In this document: one piece after another, positions 37,674 to 48,963 of the stretch | How positions within the stretch are numbered: the first letter of the stretch is position 1 | Layout: each line of letters starts with the position of its first letter | From: Cubamyces lactineus | Lineage: Eukaryota; Basidiomycota; Agaricomycetes; Polyporales; Polyporaceae | Direction of reading: 5' to 3' | Assembly: GCA_022376465.1 (NCBI GenBank) | Contig: JACDTU010000006.1 | Span: forward strand, 1,240,001-1,304,000 | DNA length: 64,000 nucleotides | Notes under the pieces: generated by a model | The model's database searches: none | What the model was told of the DNA's origin: nothing | The model's input: the letters and a program-made list of their open reading frames with translations, nothing else | Translations under genes and position numbers: made by a program

Positions 37674-39013
37674 TCAGAGACGATCTGCATGAGGAGTCAG
37701 CGAAGTAGTTTGGGGCATCCTCGACACTTACTTTGCATGTGGCGCTTACCGAACCAGTCGGTATCCAACCATGAGGGTAACCTCCACCGTTCCGTGAGAG
37801 TGAGCGTCCGGCCGTCTTCGCGTTGATACCCTACAGAAACGGACACCCAACGACAGCCGCCATTGCCATTTTGCCACAGCCACATTTGGGTCTCCTGCCC
37901 ATGGCGATGGAAGAATATATCGCCAATAGCGAGCATCGGGTGGTACGTGAGGTTCGGGGGAGATTGGATGGGTACCTTGGATATGGATGGCCAATAGCAC
38001 ATATACACTGCCTCCTGCCCTACACGGCCGCAGAAGCGCGTGCGGCGGACAGCGATGTACTACGGATCACTCATACGTTAGCTTCGCCTTCCGCACACGT
38101 TGTGGTGAGGATCCACTTACCCCTGTCGAGTCGGAAGACACAAGAGGGCTGCTCGTGTGAGACTCTTCATCCTCATCAATGTAAGAGAGAGATGAAGAGC
38201 GGGAACGGGCACCGGTACCCGACTCCGAACTAGAACCGGGAGGAGAGCGGAGCTGAGGCTGAGATTGAGGTTGGGACTGAGGCTGAGAACGAGAGCTTGA
38301 CTCTGTTTCAGACCGGCTAGAGCTAGGTTTTGGTGACCGGTGAGTCGTAGGGAAGGGATGTTCGGGTAACGAAAGGTGTGTCGACGTGGACGGCGGTGAT
38401 GCAGCAGATGTGTGACGGCTTGATAGACCATCGGTACCGGTGCTTCCCTCGTGTGATGTCGAGACCGCATCGCTAGAGCCCACTTCCTGAGTGGTCTCAG
38501 CTGACTGGAAGAGCATGGATCCAGTGCTGAACGACGTCCCACGCCGTATGATGGCGGTCATACGGCGAATAACACCTTGGCTGTCGACTAGCACGCCGGG
38601 AGACTTGGAGCCTTCAAGTGGCGGGCGGATCCTTTGGTCTCCTGAGTGGCTATGAGTTTGGATCGCCTCCGAGTCTCTAATATGCCTGCATTGACGCATG
38701 GGTGAGAGGCTGGCCACTATCACGTCTATCTCAACTGTACTCACACTGAGTCAGCTCTAAACGTACTGAGAGAAAACTTCTTGAAAACAGTCGGCTCGAG
38801 GTGCCGATCGTCGCGAATGGGGGGCCTGAAGTCCAAGTAGGTAGGTCGAGAGGTCTTCACGACAGCGGTAGCAGAGTAGGATATATTCAGCGAACCCATT
38901 CGGGTCACGTATGGCGGCAGTGATTGCTGAGAGCGTCGCCGAAAGACATACAGAACAAGAATAATAGCAAGACCCAGGACGACAGAACTAGCAGTGGCTG
39001 AGAGCGGGTGCAT
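37674..39013 (-). CDS. Membrane-anchored protein with shared C-terminal domain X (copy 1)
   Basis: Exons 39013-38745, 38685-38121 and 37975-37732 and a short last piece give about 360 residues. A single membrane segment lies at the N-terminus (SSVVLGLAIILVLYVFRRR). A long Ser/Gln/Pro-rich linker (SRSQPQSQPQSQPQ region) follows. The C-terminal domain of about 75 residues reads IGDIFFHRHGQETQMWLWQN, GYQREDGRTLTLTERWRLPS and W. The same domain ends the neighbouring gene at 39353-40527, so the two are tandem paralogues. The last join is uncertain: a GTAAGT donor at 37731 leads to a stop at 37674, while an alternative frame stays open to 37589. I do not recognise the domain. Confidence 0.68.
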
Positions 39014-39352
39014 CGTCGCGAGGATGCCGCCCAGTTTGACATACAGCACGCTGTCGACGCGAGTTCCCCAGAGTGTCATGAGGGGCAACAGTGCGAGGTC
39101 AGGACAGCGATCGTAGAATCTTATGCATTTTTGAGTCCTTTGTGATCTTACAGCGCCCTTGCGACAAAGGAGGAGGTCGCCGTCAAGAAAAGCGAGCATA
39201 AGCGCTGCGGAACACCGGCGTACAGGAGGGATAGGACAGGCACCGAGATATTATTTTGAAGGATACGATACGTTTGAGAGGTACAGGAGGAAGCACGACA
39301 ACGACAAAAGCGGGAGACAGGGAGTATTACACATTACAGACTGAAGACAGGC

Positions 39353-40527
39353 CTAATGGGCTTTGACCCACGACGGCCACCGGTTCGCCGTCGTCACGAT
39401 GAGACGCCTCCCATCCTCCCGGATATAACCGTAGTGCACGGGCATCCAGAACGGCTCGCCTTGAGGCCCAATGCTCCAAAGCCAAAACTGGTACTGGGTG
39501 GATGTACGATGATAGTAGAGGTCGCCAATCTCGACTACGAGGCCTGGTTCGCCGGTGAGGTCGGGAGGACGATCGATCAACGCTTCGCCGATGTTCTCAG
39601 TCTCAAACCACGTCGCGAGAACTGGGCCCAATGGCCGCGCTTTGTCTCCCCCATGACCCTGCTTCTTGCTGACCTTGGACACTTCTCTAGTACGCTTCCG
39701 ATACGGAGAAGATGCCTGTGATTATATGAGCCGACATGCTAAGCGTCCCTCATGGATGTGCAATGCTCACCTGAGAACCACCTGCGCCACGAACGGGGGT
39801 CGCAACGGTGCTAGAGCGAGAACCTCCAGCGTTGATCCTATCGCGAAGAGGATGAGGCACGAACCGTCCCGCTTGGGAGACAGATCCGGCTACGCGAGGC
39901 TCGACGGCAGAAAGAGGCTCCACCTTCACGGGTGCAGAGTGGGCGCGAGGCTCTGCCTTCACTGGAAGAGGTAGATCGCGAGACTCTGCCTTCACTGGGA
40001 CGGGCAGGTCGCGAGACTCTGCCTTCACTGGGAGGGGCAGGTCGCGAGACTCTACTTTCACGGGAGGAAGGGGGAGACGGCTTGGGGCGGCAGCGTGAGC
40101 TTGATCTTCAGCCTTGACGGCGACCGAAGTTCCAGCTTCGGCGTCGCCCGCATCGTTCGAGGGCTGAGGCCTAGGACGACGTGAGGGTGCCCTCGGTATC
40201 GGGTACTCCTGCGCTCTAGCGACCCCCGTCGCAGAGTGATCAGGTTGGCCTCTGGGAGGCGCAAGACCTTGGTTGACGGCCCTACAGTAGCACCCGTAAG
40301 CATGACGATTGCAACAGATGAAACGAAACGTACTCCAGTTGCTCTGACATCTGCCTATCACGCGGAAACTGAGGAGGAGCCTGCCTCTGCAAAGTTGCTG
40401 CGCGTTGCATCCTCCGGGGAGCAGCACCTTGAGCGCCGAACTTCATGGAAACAGCAGTGAAGATAACAGCCAAGATGATCGTGTAGACAGTTATGAGGCA
40501 TATGAAGACGAGAGGATCGTCGAACAT
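39353..40527 (-). CDS. Membrane-anchored protein with shared C-terminal domain X (copy 2)
   Basis: Three exons (40527-40334, 40281-39771, 39715-39353) give 355 residues. A short N-terminus precedes one membrane segment (VFICLITVYTIILAVIFTAV). The linker holds at least four copies of a VKAESRDLPLP-type repeat (plus-strand 39915-40075). The C-terminal domain reads VVEIGDLYYHRTSTQYQFWL, then W, then GYIREDGRRLIVTTANRWPS and WVKAH before the stop. It aligns with the domain at 37732-37940: GD, two aromatics, HR, a QxWLW core, GYxREDGRxL and RxPSW. Function unknown. The gene is divergent from the small gene at 41201. Confidence 0.75.
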
Positions 40528-41200
40528 GGTCGGATGGTTGTGGTAGTTCGCGGACTGACCTGCGTCTCATATACCGTGTTCATCACCAAAGGACTTCGGG
40601 GTCTCTCGAATCCCGTTTGAAAGAGATATGGGTATGAGGCATTTGGCCGCCGTCACGAAAGCTATCATTGCTGATGAGAACAAGGAGGAGACAAGCAAGA
40701 GGCACGCGGGAGGGAGTGTAGCGGACAACAGAGGAACTGAACGTGAAGGAGAGAAGAAAGGAGAACAGGGAGTGAACCGGAGCGAACCGGAGCGAACTGG
40801 AACAGAGCGTCTTCTGCCGAGACGGCTGAGTCGATCGGCATTCTTTCCCTCTGCGATCCCCTCTCTCCGCCGCCTTGCCTTCCCTTTTGGCGTCGTGAAA
40901 GCGTCGTCCGTGGCTCTGCGCTCGCTCTGATGTAGTGTACTTCCTCTACAACAGCTCGGGGCGTGCGTCACGTGAATGTCCCCGAGCCTTCTGGCTGGGC
41001 TGACTGGTAATCCGCAGAACAGACAGAATGGTACGTTGTCCTGGAAGGCAAAGCAGCGTTGCGCAAAGACTGACATGATGAAGCTTCTCGAGCAAAGCCC
41101 TTTGTTAGATTGCCTCTGCATATCAATGCCAGTCTACGCCGCTATTCAACATCAACACTTCCCACTGGCATAGGCCTCTTCTCGATCCCCAGCTCACGCA
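40528..41200. promoter_or_regulatory. Divergent intergenic region between two cargo genes
   Basis: The region separates the starts at 40527 (-) and 41201 (+). About 40735-40805 is a purine-rich run with repeated GGAGCGAACC units, similar in style to the terminal inverted repeats. A 184-codon minus-strand ORF here has no recognisable features and I do not count it as a gene. Confidence 0.4.
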
Positions 41201-41959
41201 ATGCCCGAATCGTTTACTGCCCCCGACGGAAATGTCTTCGAAGTTGTGTAAGTAGTTGCACAAGGACTCCTGTTGAGCTGGCTAACCTCGTCTTAGCTAC
41301 GAGACCCCTTTGGACGCCTTCATAGTTGTGGACGATGATGGCCGCCAGGTGTTCGCATCCGCTGCCAATACAGTTGGGTTGATCTGTAAGGTCAATGGCT
41401 TGCGTGCGTCACTCATTCCTGTGCGGTGACTGCCTACTGAACTCTTCCTCTGTCCCGCATGTACAGCCATGTTTGGCGCTGCAGATTACCAGAACAGAGC
41501 GACGCACGCTCACACTCTCGTCTCTGATCCGCCCATCCGATGGTCCATGCCTACTACGGTGAATTAGCCCGCCGCTTCCTACCTTTTGCGAGACTGACCT
41601 CAACATAGTTGCCCATCCTGGCCGCTCGATGCGAGCGCGACGGCACCACGATCAAGATGACGTTCCCTTGCCAAGAAGACCTCGTCAACTTCTCACGCTG
41701 TCGTATGCTCGAGATTTTGAAGTGGAGCACGCAACAGGATATCGAACCGATGTTCTTGCAACACGAGGACACTGGGGAGGTCATCGACGTGGAAGAGCTG
41801 ATCCGTAGGCTCGAGGTCGTTTGGCGAGAGGCCGTGTCGCCTGTCCCGGAGTGTGAGGTCGCCAACGAAGACGACGTAACCGTCGTCGCCGATGAAGAGG
41901 CTGATGACACCGCTACTGTCGTCAACGAAGACGACAACGTCACCGCTACCCTAGCTTAA
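41201..41959 (+). CDS. Small cargo protein, family Y (copy 1)
   Basis: Four exons (41201-41247, 41297-41403, 41467-41558, 41609-41959) give 198 residues. The N-terminus reads MPESFTAPDGNVFEVV and PLDAFIVVDDDGRQVF. A beta-like segment GTTIKMTFPCQEDLVNFSRC follows, then a helix (DVEELIRRLEVVWREAV) and a very acidic C-terminus. The (I/L/V)x(M/L/V)xF...(L/F)xxF segment recurs in the genes at 44557 and 46088. I do not recognise the family. All introns are GT-AG and keep frame. Confidence 0.7.
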
Positions 41960-42161
41960 TGAATTTCTATCTCGTCACCTTTGTACCTGCTGCTTCCTGG
42001 CCATGCAAATATACGTGTTTCGTGTTGTTCCTATCACTTGCGGGCGTGCATGAGAACTGGTTCTTGTCGTTGTGGATCAGCAAGTGAGTCTGGATGGTAG
42101 TTGCATTTCTAGCGAACGATCTTCCTATATCTCTGAGCGCACAGCGTTGTCGTCACTCCTA

Positions 42162-43518
42162 TTACGGGGCGACAGCTAGCATAGGTCTACCTCTATCCAC
42201 ACCTCCATCTGCAACAACTCGCCACTGGGCCAGTTTCTCCTTCTGGATCCTCATGATCCCGCGCGATATACTCTCGATCTGCACCTCCACGGGTACTCCA
42301 TTAACTCCTGAGGCCGTGATCCTCTCGCGCAACTCGTTCAAGTCCGCATCAACTACAACAAGCGTGTGCATCGCTGCTGATATGTAGGCGATTGCGACTG
42401 CACGATACTCCTGCACCTTCTTCAGGATGGCGGAGCGACGAGACAGATCGCGGATTTGATCCCGGTTGCCGCCAAGTACCGTCCACAATTGCCAGAGTAG
42501 GTCTTCGCGTGCGAAGGAGGTGGCCATAGCTTCGTGCAAACACAGCTCGTGGACATTCAAGAGATGTTCTTCAAGACGATCGAGGCTGCTTGCAGTCTCC
42601 GATGCGACGATGATCAACTGAGATATTTTGGCTGCGAATGTCGACATCGAGGCTTGGAACGTTTGAGCTAGCGCATAGTCGACATGAGCGCGCCGTCCCT
42701 TGACCTTTGCATCGCTGATCTCTTGCAGAGCGTAGGTGTTGAACGCGATGGCGCTATGAGAGTATCGCAGGTCAAATACCGAAGCCGCGTGAGAGCAACG
42801 CAACGAACGAACCTATCTAATGTACCGTGGATCTTGGAGGATAGACGCTGCAGTCCACGGGCACTATCCTTTGCATCGATGACGAAATGTGTGAGGGTCT
42901 CGGAGAGCACGCTCTTGATCGTCAGATTGCTCGTCCTAACCATAACGATCAGGTCTTGTACAGTCAACTCTGCTTTCTTGATGTTCAGGGCGAGCTCAGT
43001 ACCCGTTGAAGATTGTCCGAGGAGTTGATCGAATGCGCGATGTTGAATTGCCATCAGATGCGGAAAGTCGGCCTGCCCTACCGAGAGTGCAGACGTGCTG
43101 CTGGCTTCATTAGCCTTGGCGCACAGGGGGAAATGGCTAGCTAGGGGTAGACGACATAGACCGGAGGCAGCGATGGCGGTATGAGCAGTATTGTACCCGA
43201 TCGAGGCAATAGTGGCGAACATGCTGATGGTCATGAGCAAAGCCAGCATGAGCGAGATAGGTTGCTTCATCATGATGAGGGCTCCAAGAATCACGTCCGC
43301 CCCGTGACGTAGGCCTCGCAGAAATATGGTCCTCGCGGACATCCCTGGAGACTGCGCGCTCTCATCTTGAATACCCTGGTAAGATGGTAAGCAAGGGCTG
43401 GGACAATAGTAGAGTATGGACGCACCTTCATCGTGCTCTCGGGTGCAGGCAGAAGTTGCGGGGTGGGGGTGGGGGTGGAGGGCGGGGCCGGTACAGCGTA
43501 GGTGTGGCCAAGATCGCT
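42162..43518 (-). CDS. Membrane plus coiled-coil cargo protein (5' end unresolved)
   Basis: Exons 43518-43426, 43375-42813 and 42753-42162 encode 415 residues to the stop; at least one further 5' exon is needed because no start codon precedes the TGCAG acceptor at 43519. A Pro/Thr-rich N-terminus leads to MSARTIFLRGLRHGADVILG and a hydrophobic stretch of one or two membrane segments (ISLMLALLMTISMFATIASI). Long helices follow (FPHLMAIQHRAFDQLLG; LNIKKAELTVQDLIVMVRT; SARGLQRLSSKIHGTLD; LRRSAILKKVQEYRAVA-like region). The layout resembles a family of uncharacterised agaricomycete proteins. I infer an envelope- or organelle-anchored coiled-coil protein. Function unknown. Confidence 0.7.
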
Positions 43519-43559
43519 CTGCAGTTTGTTTTATCTGATGTAGTCCAAACGACTGATTC

Positions 43560-43810
43560 ATGCGGAGACATCCACAAATCCATTGTATCGGACGGATACA
43601 TTAACCAGGCACGATATCAACGCGGTGGGACAGACGTCGGTGCGAAAGAGCGCGGAGACGAGTAGAAAAGTCCGATAATTAGCTACAAAGACTGCAAAGA
43701 GCATGTCGAACAGATGGAGCGAACAGGGCAGCGCAAAACGGACGAAAGGAGGCTGAAGCGCAAAAAAGCGGGGCAGAGCGGAGCAGAGTAAATGATGCAA
43801 GTAGACGTGA
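43560..43810. promoter_or_regulatory. Upstream region with purine-rich motif
   Basis: The region lies between the membrane/coiled-coil gene and the next gene. About 43725-43792 is a G/A-rich run containing GCGGAGCAGAGTAAA. A near copy (GGAACAAAGCAGAGTAAA on the minus strand) occurs at about 45750-45775, and similar GGAGC units fill the terminal repeats. A shared promoter module is possible. Confidence 0.3.
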
Positions 43811-43918
43811 CTCGTGAGTGGCGGGGAGGCTATGTCTAGCCATGGATGCATACGTTCACGATGGGCCTCTGTCTCATAGGCGCGTTAAGTATAAGCCGTC
43901 TCTGAGATGTTCAATGGC

Positions 43919-44443
43919 TTACTGGAGGTTGTTGGCATGGCTATGGTGTGCCCTGAGAGGCAAGAGGATTCGACAGGTCTCCGGATCAAGCAGTTGCATG
44001 AGGATTGTTTCGAGCTCCGTGATATGAGTACTGTTAAAGCGAGTCGCAGCCGCTTGTAGGCTAACAAGAGTGGAAAGTGTCTTGTTCTGTGCCTCCTTGT
44101 TCGCCAAGACCACCTTGCTCTGGCGAAGCTCTTCTTTGAGGCGACGGATACCTGATAACAGCTGTAAACGAATGTACGACAGTACACAGGGCGTCACTCA
44201 CACGCGATTGCTTCCTCCATGGTGGCGGGATGGGCAATCGAGCCTTGCGACATCAATACTGGTGGATGATCAGACCTCCGATGGGCGCGATGATATACTG
44301 TCGTACCTACCTCCGTGAGACGATGACGACGACATGGGGGTAGGAACGAAGGCGGATGATGAGTGTTGATGAACACGAGGCCCCAATGAGGCCAATGTGA
44401 CGTGACTGCGTTGGAATGGACACGGGGACGTGGGACAAGCCAT
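43919..44443 (-). CDS. Small coiled-coil cargo protein
   Basis: Three exons (44443-44311, 44258-44202, 44151-43919) give 140 residues. After a Ser/Pro-rich N-terminus (PTPMSSSSSHG) there is a helix (ATMEEAIACIRRLKEELRQS). It continues as VVLANKEAQNKTLSTLVSLQ and LETILMQLLDPETC. The heptad-like pattern suggests a coiled-coil partner for the longer proteins of the element. A nearer ATG at 44335 could also start the protein. No membrane segment is seen. Confidence 0.62.
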
Positions 44444-44556
44444 AGGCGAGATGAGATCGCACACCGTTATTTTCGCGCTATCCGCGCCAGTATCTGAGTG
44501 AAAGTGAGGGACATGCGAGTGAGCTCGCCTGGGTACGGATCGACGAGCAATTATAT

Positions 44557-45516
44557 TCACTGCAGACACAATACACGGGATACGCATGTCATTGGTAGGA
44601 GGTCTCTACACCTAGATGAACTTGATGGGACGAGTGACGGGGAAGAAGCCGCTGATGGGCGCGCCTGGGATCCGTCAGTATAAATCGGCCTCCCAGAACA
44701 AGCAGCTGCAGTACATACCTTGGGCGGAAACGGTACTACCGCCGCCGATTGCGGTATCGTCGTCGCCGTCGCTAGTATCTTGAGGACGCTCAACGCCCTT
44801 GATATCGCTGTCGTTGTGGCCGACAGTTTGAACCCCGCGCTCCTTGATGACACCCAATCAGCGGCACTGTCAAGTAGAACCTCAGACCGGATGAGAGGAC
44901 TAACCGCTAGAACATCCGGAGTGGCGCTTCGAAGTCGCACCAACGGGAATTGTTCAAGTTCAAGCACCTTCAACCGCTCTTGGAGCGCCAGCCTGCGCTC
45001 GGCGAGCTGGGACTTGCCCTCCATGACGGAACGGACAAATTCCGTGAAGTCGAGCTGCTTGGAGAAGCGTACATGAACTTCCCAATGCTCCGGCCATACA
45101 CCGGAGACTTTTGGAGCGATGTTGCACACCCTGTCTCTCTGCGAATGAATGAGCGGACGCGGTAGATACACGGAGCATCATAGGAAACGTACCTCATTGC
45201 ACGAGAACCCAATGTTATCGTCGACCAGCAGCGGAAAGGCTGATCCGTCCGCAACGCCAGAGCTCCCTATCTCCTTGAGAACGATGCCATCTCACCAGGA
45301 TATCAGCGGATGGTGCCTAGAGCATCAGCATGCTATCGCACTCACATTGTTCAGGCAGAAGTTCTCCTAGGACGATGCGGATGGGGCGCCACTCTGTATT
45401 ATCTGGGGTATAAAAAGCGTCGTTGGTAGCATAGACAACAGCTGGAGATTCGCTGTCCAGAAGTATGAGGAATTCGGGCGTTCAGTAGGAGCGGGGATGT
45501 GAGCGTACCTAGCCAT
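44557..45516 (-). CDS. Cargo protein, family Y (copy 2)
   Basis: Five exons (45516-45509, 45452-45346, 45290-45193, 45138-44719, 44664-44557) give 246 residues. The first exon is only 8 nt. The protein begins MASESPAVVYATNDAF, then DNTEWRPIRIVLGELLPEQY, and has FPLLVDDNIGFSCNE in the middle. The segment WEVHVRFSKQLDFTEFVRSV resembles segments in the genes at 41201 and 46088. A helix (QLAERRLALQERLKVLELEQ) follows. The last exon may be read-through, since its composition differs. I do not know the function. The gene is divergent from the one at 46088, with about 570 bp between starts. Confidence 0.68.
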
Positions 45517-46087
45517 GGTGAAGAGCGATGTGGACGTACGAACGAGCTTGGAGAGGTAGTATAATATACCAGATATCGCGAGACAGCACGCGGATACGAC
45601 GTTTGTTCGTGTACCTTTCTACTCCATTGTTGTGAAGGTCGGGGCTTCGAGGCGAAGACTCAGTAAGACGGAGTGAAGAGAACAGCAAGGTCTAGTACAG
45701 ACGCCGGCTGGACAAGGGAGAAGCAGAAACTCCGGCTACTAGCTAGCGCTTTACTCTGCTTTGTTCCGCTCCTTTCGGCTCGACGTCCACTCTTGCTGGG
45801 CAAAGCGTCTCGCGTCTGCGGTTCATCAGCGTTGGCTCTCGGTTTCGTGAGCTCCCTGCCATGGAGTATTGTCGCTTGCTACGCTATCCCGGGGACCGGC
45901 AATGTACTCTTGGTATGTCAGAGTTCGTATGTAGGGGAGAAATCCAGGGATGCTCGGTACGCATCTTCTACCCATCCAACTCATGTCTACGACGCTCTGG
46001 ACACATCGGTATGTGTATGTAGTCTCCCTGAGGTTGCCGTGCTGAAACTGTAGTGAGATAGGTTGACCATACATAACGTCGACCTAT
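45517..46087. promoter_or_regulatory. Divergent intergenic region between two family-Y genes
   Basis: The region separates the starts at 45516 (-) and 46088 (+). It holds the purine-rich GGAACAAAGCAGAGTAAA motif (minus strand, about 45750-45775) that also occurs upstream of the 42162-43518 gene. Short plus-strand frames such as one at 45861 might be 5' exons of the right-hand gene, but their introns would be too short. Confidence 0.35.
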
Positions 46088-46867
46088 ATGCATGGGGTGA
46101 ACGCATTGACGATCTTTGTGTGCAACAGCGAAACAACGTAGTTGTTTTTTCTCATCAGGATGGCACAGGTGAGCGTTCCATATCTCTCTGGAACGACCAT
46201 ACTCATGCTCTGATATTGAACTAGTGTGCCTCGGCGTACTAGGCTTGCGCGCGGGCGACATCTTGCTGATTGAACACAGTAGACTGTTGACGAGCGCAGC
46301 TCGTAGACGTCCGGTGAGTGACTCGACTTGCAGAAACACGTCACATCGAGCTCAATGTTCACATAGTCTCAAGTCTCGTTGACGTATCGCACTTCGTGCG
46401 CTGGACTTACGTTGACGTTTTCAACTGCGGAGACACTCGAAGCCTTCGAACGATCCGTTGCTACCCCACGGGTCCATGACGGAGTCACTTCCGTGGCTCC
46501 AAGTGGATCTCTCGTCGACCATATCCGTCTGCTTGAAGAAGTCGACATCACGACTGCGTACATGCAAAATATAGGACCAGCCATGGAACGTGTGCACCGA
46601 ACTTGTGATTTTTTGTACGATGATTGCGAACCTTCACGTTCCGTTGAATCCGTGGACGCGTCGTCGGACACAAGCTTCGTGTCTGCGTTGAGCCCTTCTC
46701 AACACACCTTCGATCTCGACAGTTCCGACGTCTCGAGCGAGCGTAGCGACCTCGAGGGTTCCTTTCGATGGTCGAGCGATGAGGACCTTACGCTTGAACA
46801 CTCCGACGATGTCTTCAACAGTCCGAGCTCTCCAGATTGTGTTTGGTTCGAGTTGGGGTTGGAATGA
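46088..46867 (+). CDS. Small acidic cargo protein, family Y (copy 3)
   Basis: Exons 46159-46168 (10 nt), 46225-46313 and 46367-46867 join in frame. A first exon at 46088-46117 (MHGVNALTIF) with a GTGTGC donor is the most plausible start but is weakly supported. The protein reads VCLGVLGLRAGDILLIEHSR, then AGLTLTFSTAETLEAFERSV, the segment shared with the genes at 41201 and 44557. It continues with a helix (LVDHIRLLEEVDITTAYMQN) and a Ser/Asp-rich acidic tail ending CVWFELGLE. Length is about 210 residues. Function unknown. Confidence 0.6.
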
Positions 46868-47205
46868 TGGGTTATGCAAGGATAGGTATAGATGCAGAGT
46901 GCCTTGTAGTGTAATACACATGTAGACGATCAGCTGCAGCTGACCAGATTGCTATCAATGTCTCGTTCACATTTTCCATGCTGTCCAACTTGTCAACAAC
47001 AATCCAACGAGCAAACCGGTTATGAGAACGAGCGTGAACTGGAACATTGTGATCAGCGGGTGATGATCTTCGGGTGACAATAGAAAGCTTACAGTACGAC
47101 AGTCTATCACGTTCAGAACGACATGGACGACGTGCGAAGTCCACGATAATGCTTGCTTCGCTGCGGATAATTACTGAATTGTTGTTCGAGAGCTACGGAG
47201 CAGTT

Positions 47206-48527
47206 TCACGTACGTCGTGCTGCACACCATAGAATTACTGAGACGTCCGTAGTTTCTTCGCTGATGCCGGTAGCAAGGAGGAATCGGTCGCATTTTCGAT
47301 CGTAGTAAGCCTATGGCTCGTTATTTAGCATGGCATGATACAGTGGCGTAACGGTAACGACTCACAGATATAGCGAGAACACATGCATTTTCTGTAGACA
47401 GCGGGTCAGTGAATCGTAATTGATTGCACAAAGAATGCACCGACCCTTGACTAGGATTCGTTGATGCACACGGTGCTTGATCGCGTCCCATATCCTGACA
47501 ATTCCAGTGGTACTGCCTCCGACGATCGCGTTACCGTTGTGCGCAAATAGCACTGGTACTGCACGTAGCCCTGTACCAGTGGGGTTACGTAGAGAGCCTA
47601 GCGAGGCGCCAGTTTCTAAGGAATACACGTCGAAGCCCGATACGAGGTTAGAGACGGCAAGTTGGTTGCTTTCACCGCCAATGCTGGCACTGACACTGCA
47701 GGCGCGGATGGGTTAGAGATGTGCTAGCTATCTCAACACGATTCGGACTTACATACACCCTTGCATAGGTATAACTCGCAAACGCGTCCAGTGCTCGCTA
47801 TCGTAGATCCTGTGAAGGTAATGGGTCAGACGAATCATTTCCGAGTAGCCAACCAAGACTTCATACATAACGCCATGATGCATGTAGGTGACCAGGAGGA
47901 CCCTGCCATGAGTCTTCGTTGTTGTCCAGTGCACACTTGTAACTACAACCTGTCGGTGTTCGGTATGCGAGGTCAAGGGAGGTGCACCTAGATCGAAGAT
48001 GGGCGTCCAATGATCTTCGCACGAAGTCAGGCGTCGTGTTATCTTGACCTGTTGTGAGACAACATACCGGAGACATTCTTCCATACAAAGAGTTCGTGAT
48101 GTGCACCGGAGGCCAGCCGTAGTTCGGAAGATGAGATAGCTAAGCATTCAACAGGTGCGTGGTGACCTGGCAGGGCCTGGGCTCTTAAGCGTCCCTGCAT
48201 AAGTTCGTCAAGCTGAATGGTGTCACCATGCTCTCGAGAACTTACCGACGCGAAACTTAAAACGGACACGGTTCCGTCCTGCATGCCGATCAGGAGAACG
48301 GCTTCATGGGGCGATGGTTCCCAAGCAAGAGACAACGTCGTGCTCCGACCGTCCAAAATATGGAGAGGATCTTCTTCTGTAATGGCCCATATACATACTT
48401 TGCGGTCAATTCCGGCGGTCGCGATATAGTTCCCCTCAGGACTAAATGCGACAGCGACCACGCCGCCAACATGCCCTTTCTTGATTTCCTTCAATTTTTC
48501 GTACTTCAAGGGTTCGCGCGAAGACAT
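47206..48527 (-). CDS. WD40-repeat cargo protein
   Basis: Five exons (48527-48068, 47987-47759, 47695-47445, 47391-47366, 47310-47206) give 356 residues. WD40 signatures are visible: KGHVGGVVAVAFSPEGNYIA then TAGIDRKVCIWAI; LPGHHAPVECLAISSSELRL then ASGAHHELFVWKN; and VPVLFAHNGNAIVGGSTTGI then VRIWDA. About six blades seem possible, with several degenerate ones in the middle. WD40 propellers are scaffolds, so it may hold together other element-encoded proteins. It is divergent from the SUN gene at 48964 (436 bp), which suggests shared control. Confidence 0.82.
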
Positions 48528-48963
48528 CGCGCGAGTGTTCGGTTCGAGCCTATGATGAGCGTATGTGTCAGAGAATGTATACAGCTAGCACGGGTATTGC
48601 GTACTCACGACTGAACATCGAATGCCGACTACTAATGTAGACGTCCGACGAGCCGGAGTACCTTCAGACAGGTGCTTACTCTGTGACCACCAGTGACGCG
48701 CAACGCGCCCTGCGGTCACATTTCGTGACGAAATTGATGCGGGCGCTCCAACCTATTCCTTCGCTACCACCACACGCCACTAGCACAGTTACACTCGAGC
48801 TACCGGTATTCGTTGCAACCGCTGGGCAAGGGGAACAGCATGAATCCAACGTTTGACCCAAATAGGTTCATCTACGAGAGCCCGTCCGTTGGCCCACAAG
48901 GTACGTACGATTATGATATTCATCTGTCTCACCTAACCATTCCATGAAGTCCGTGGCAGGAAA

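Noticed and set aside
40567..41121. 184-codon minus-strand ORF in the divergent promoter region
   Set aside because: No domain, no splice consistency, and it overlaps an equally open plus-strand frame in purine-rich DNA.
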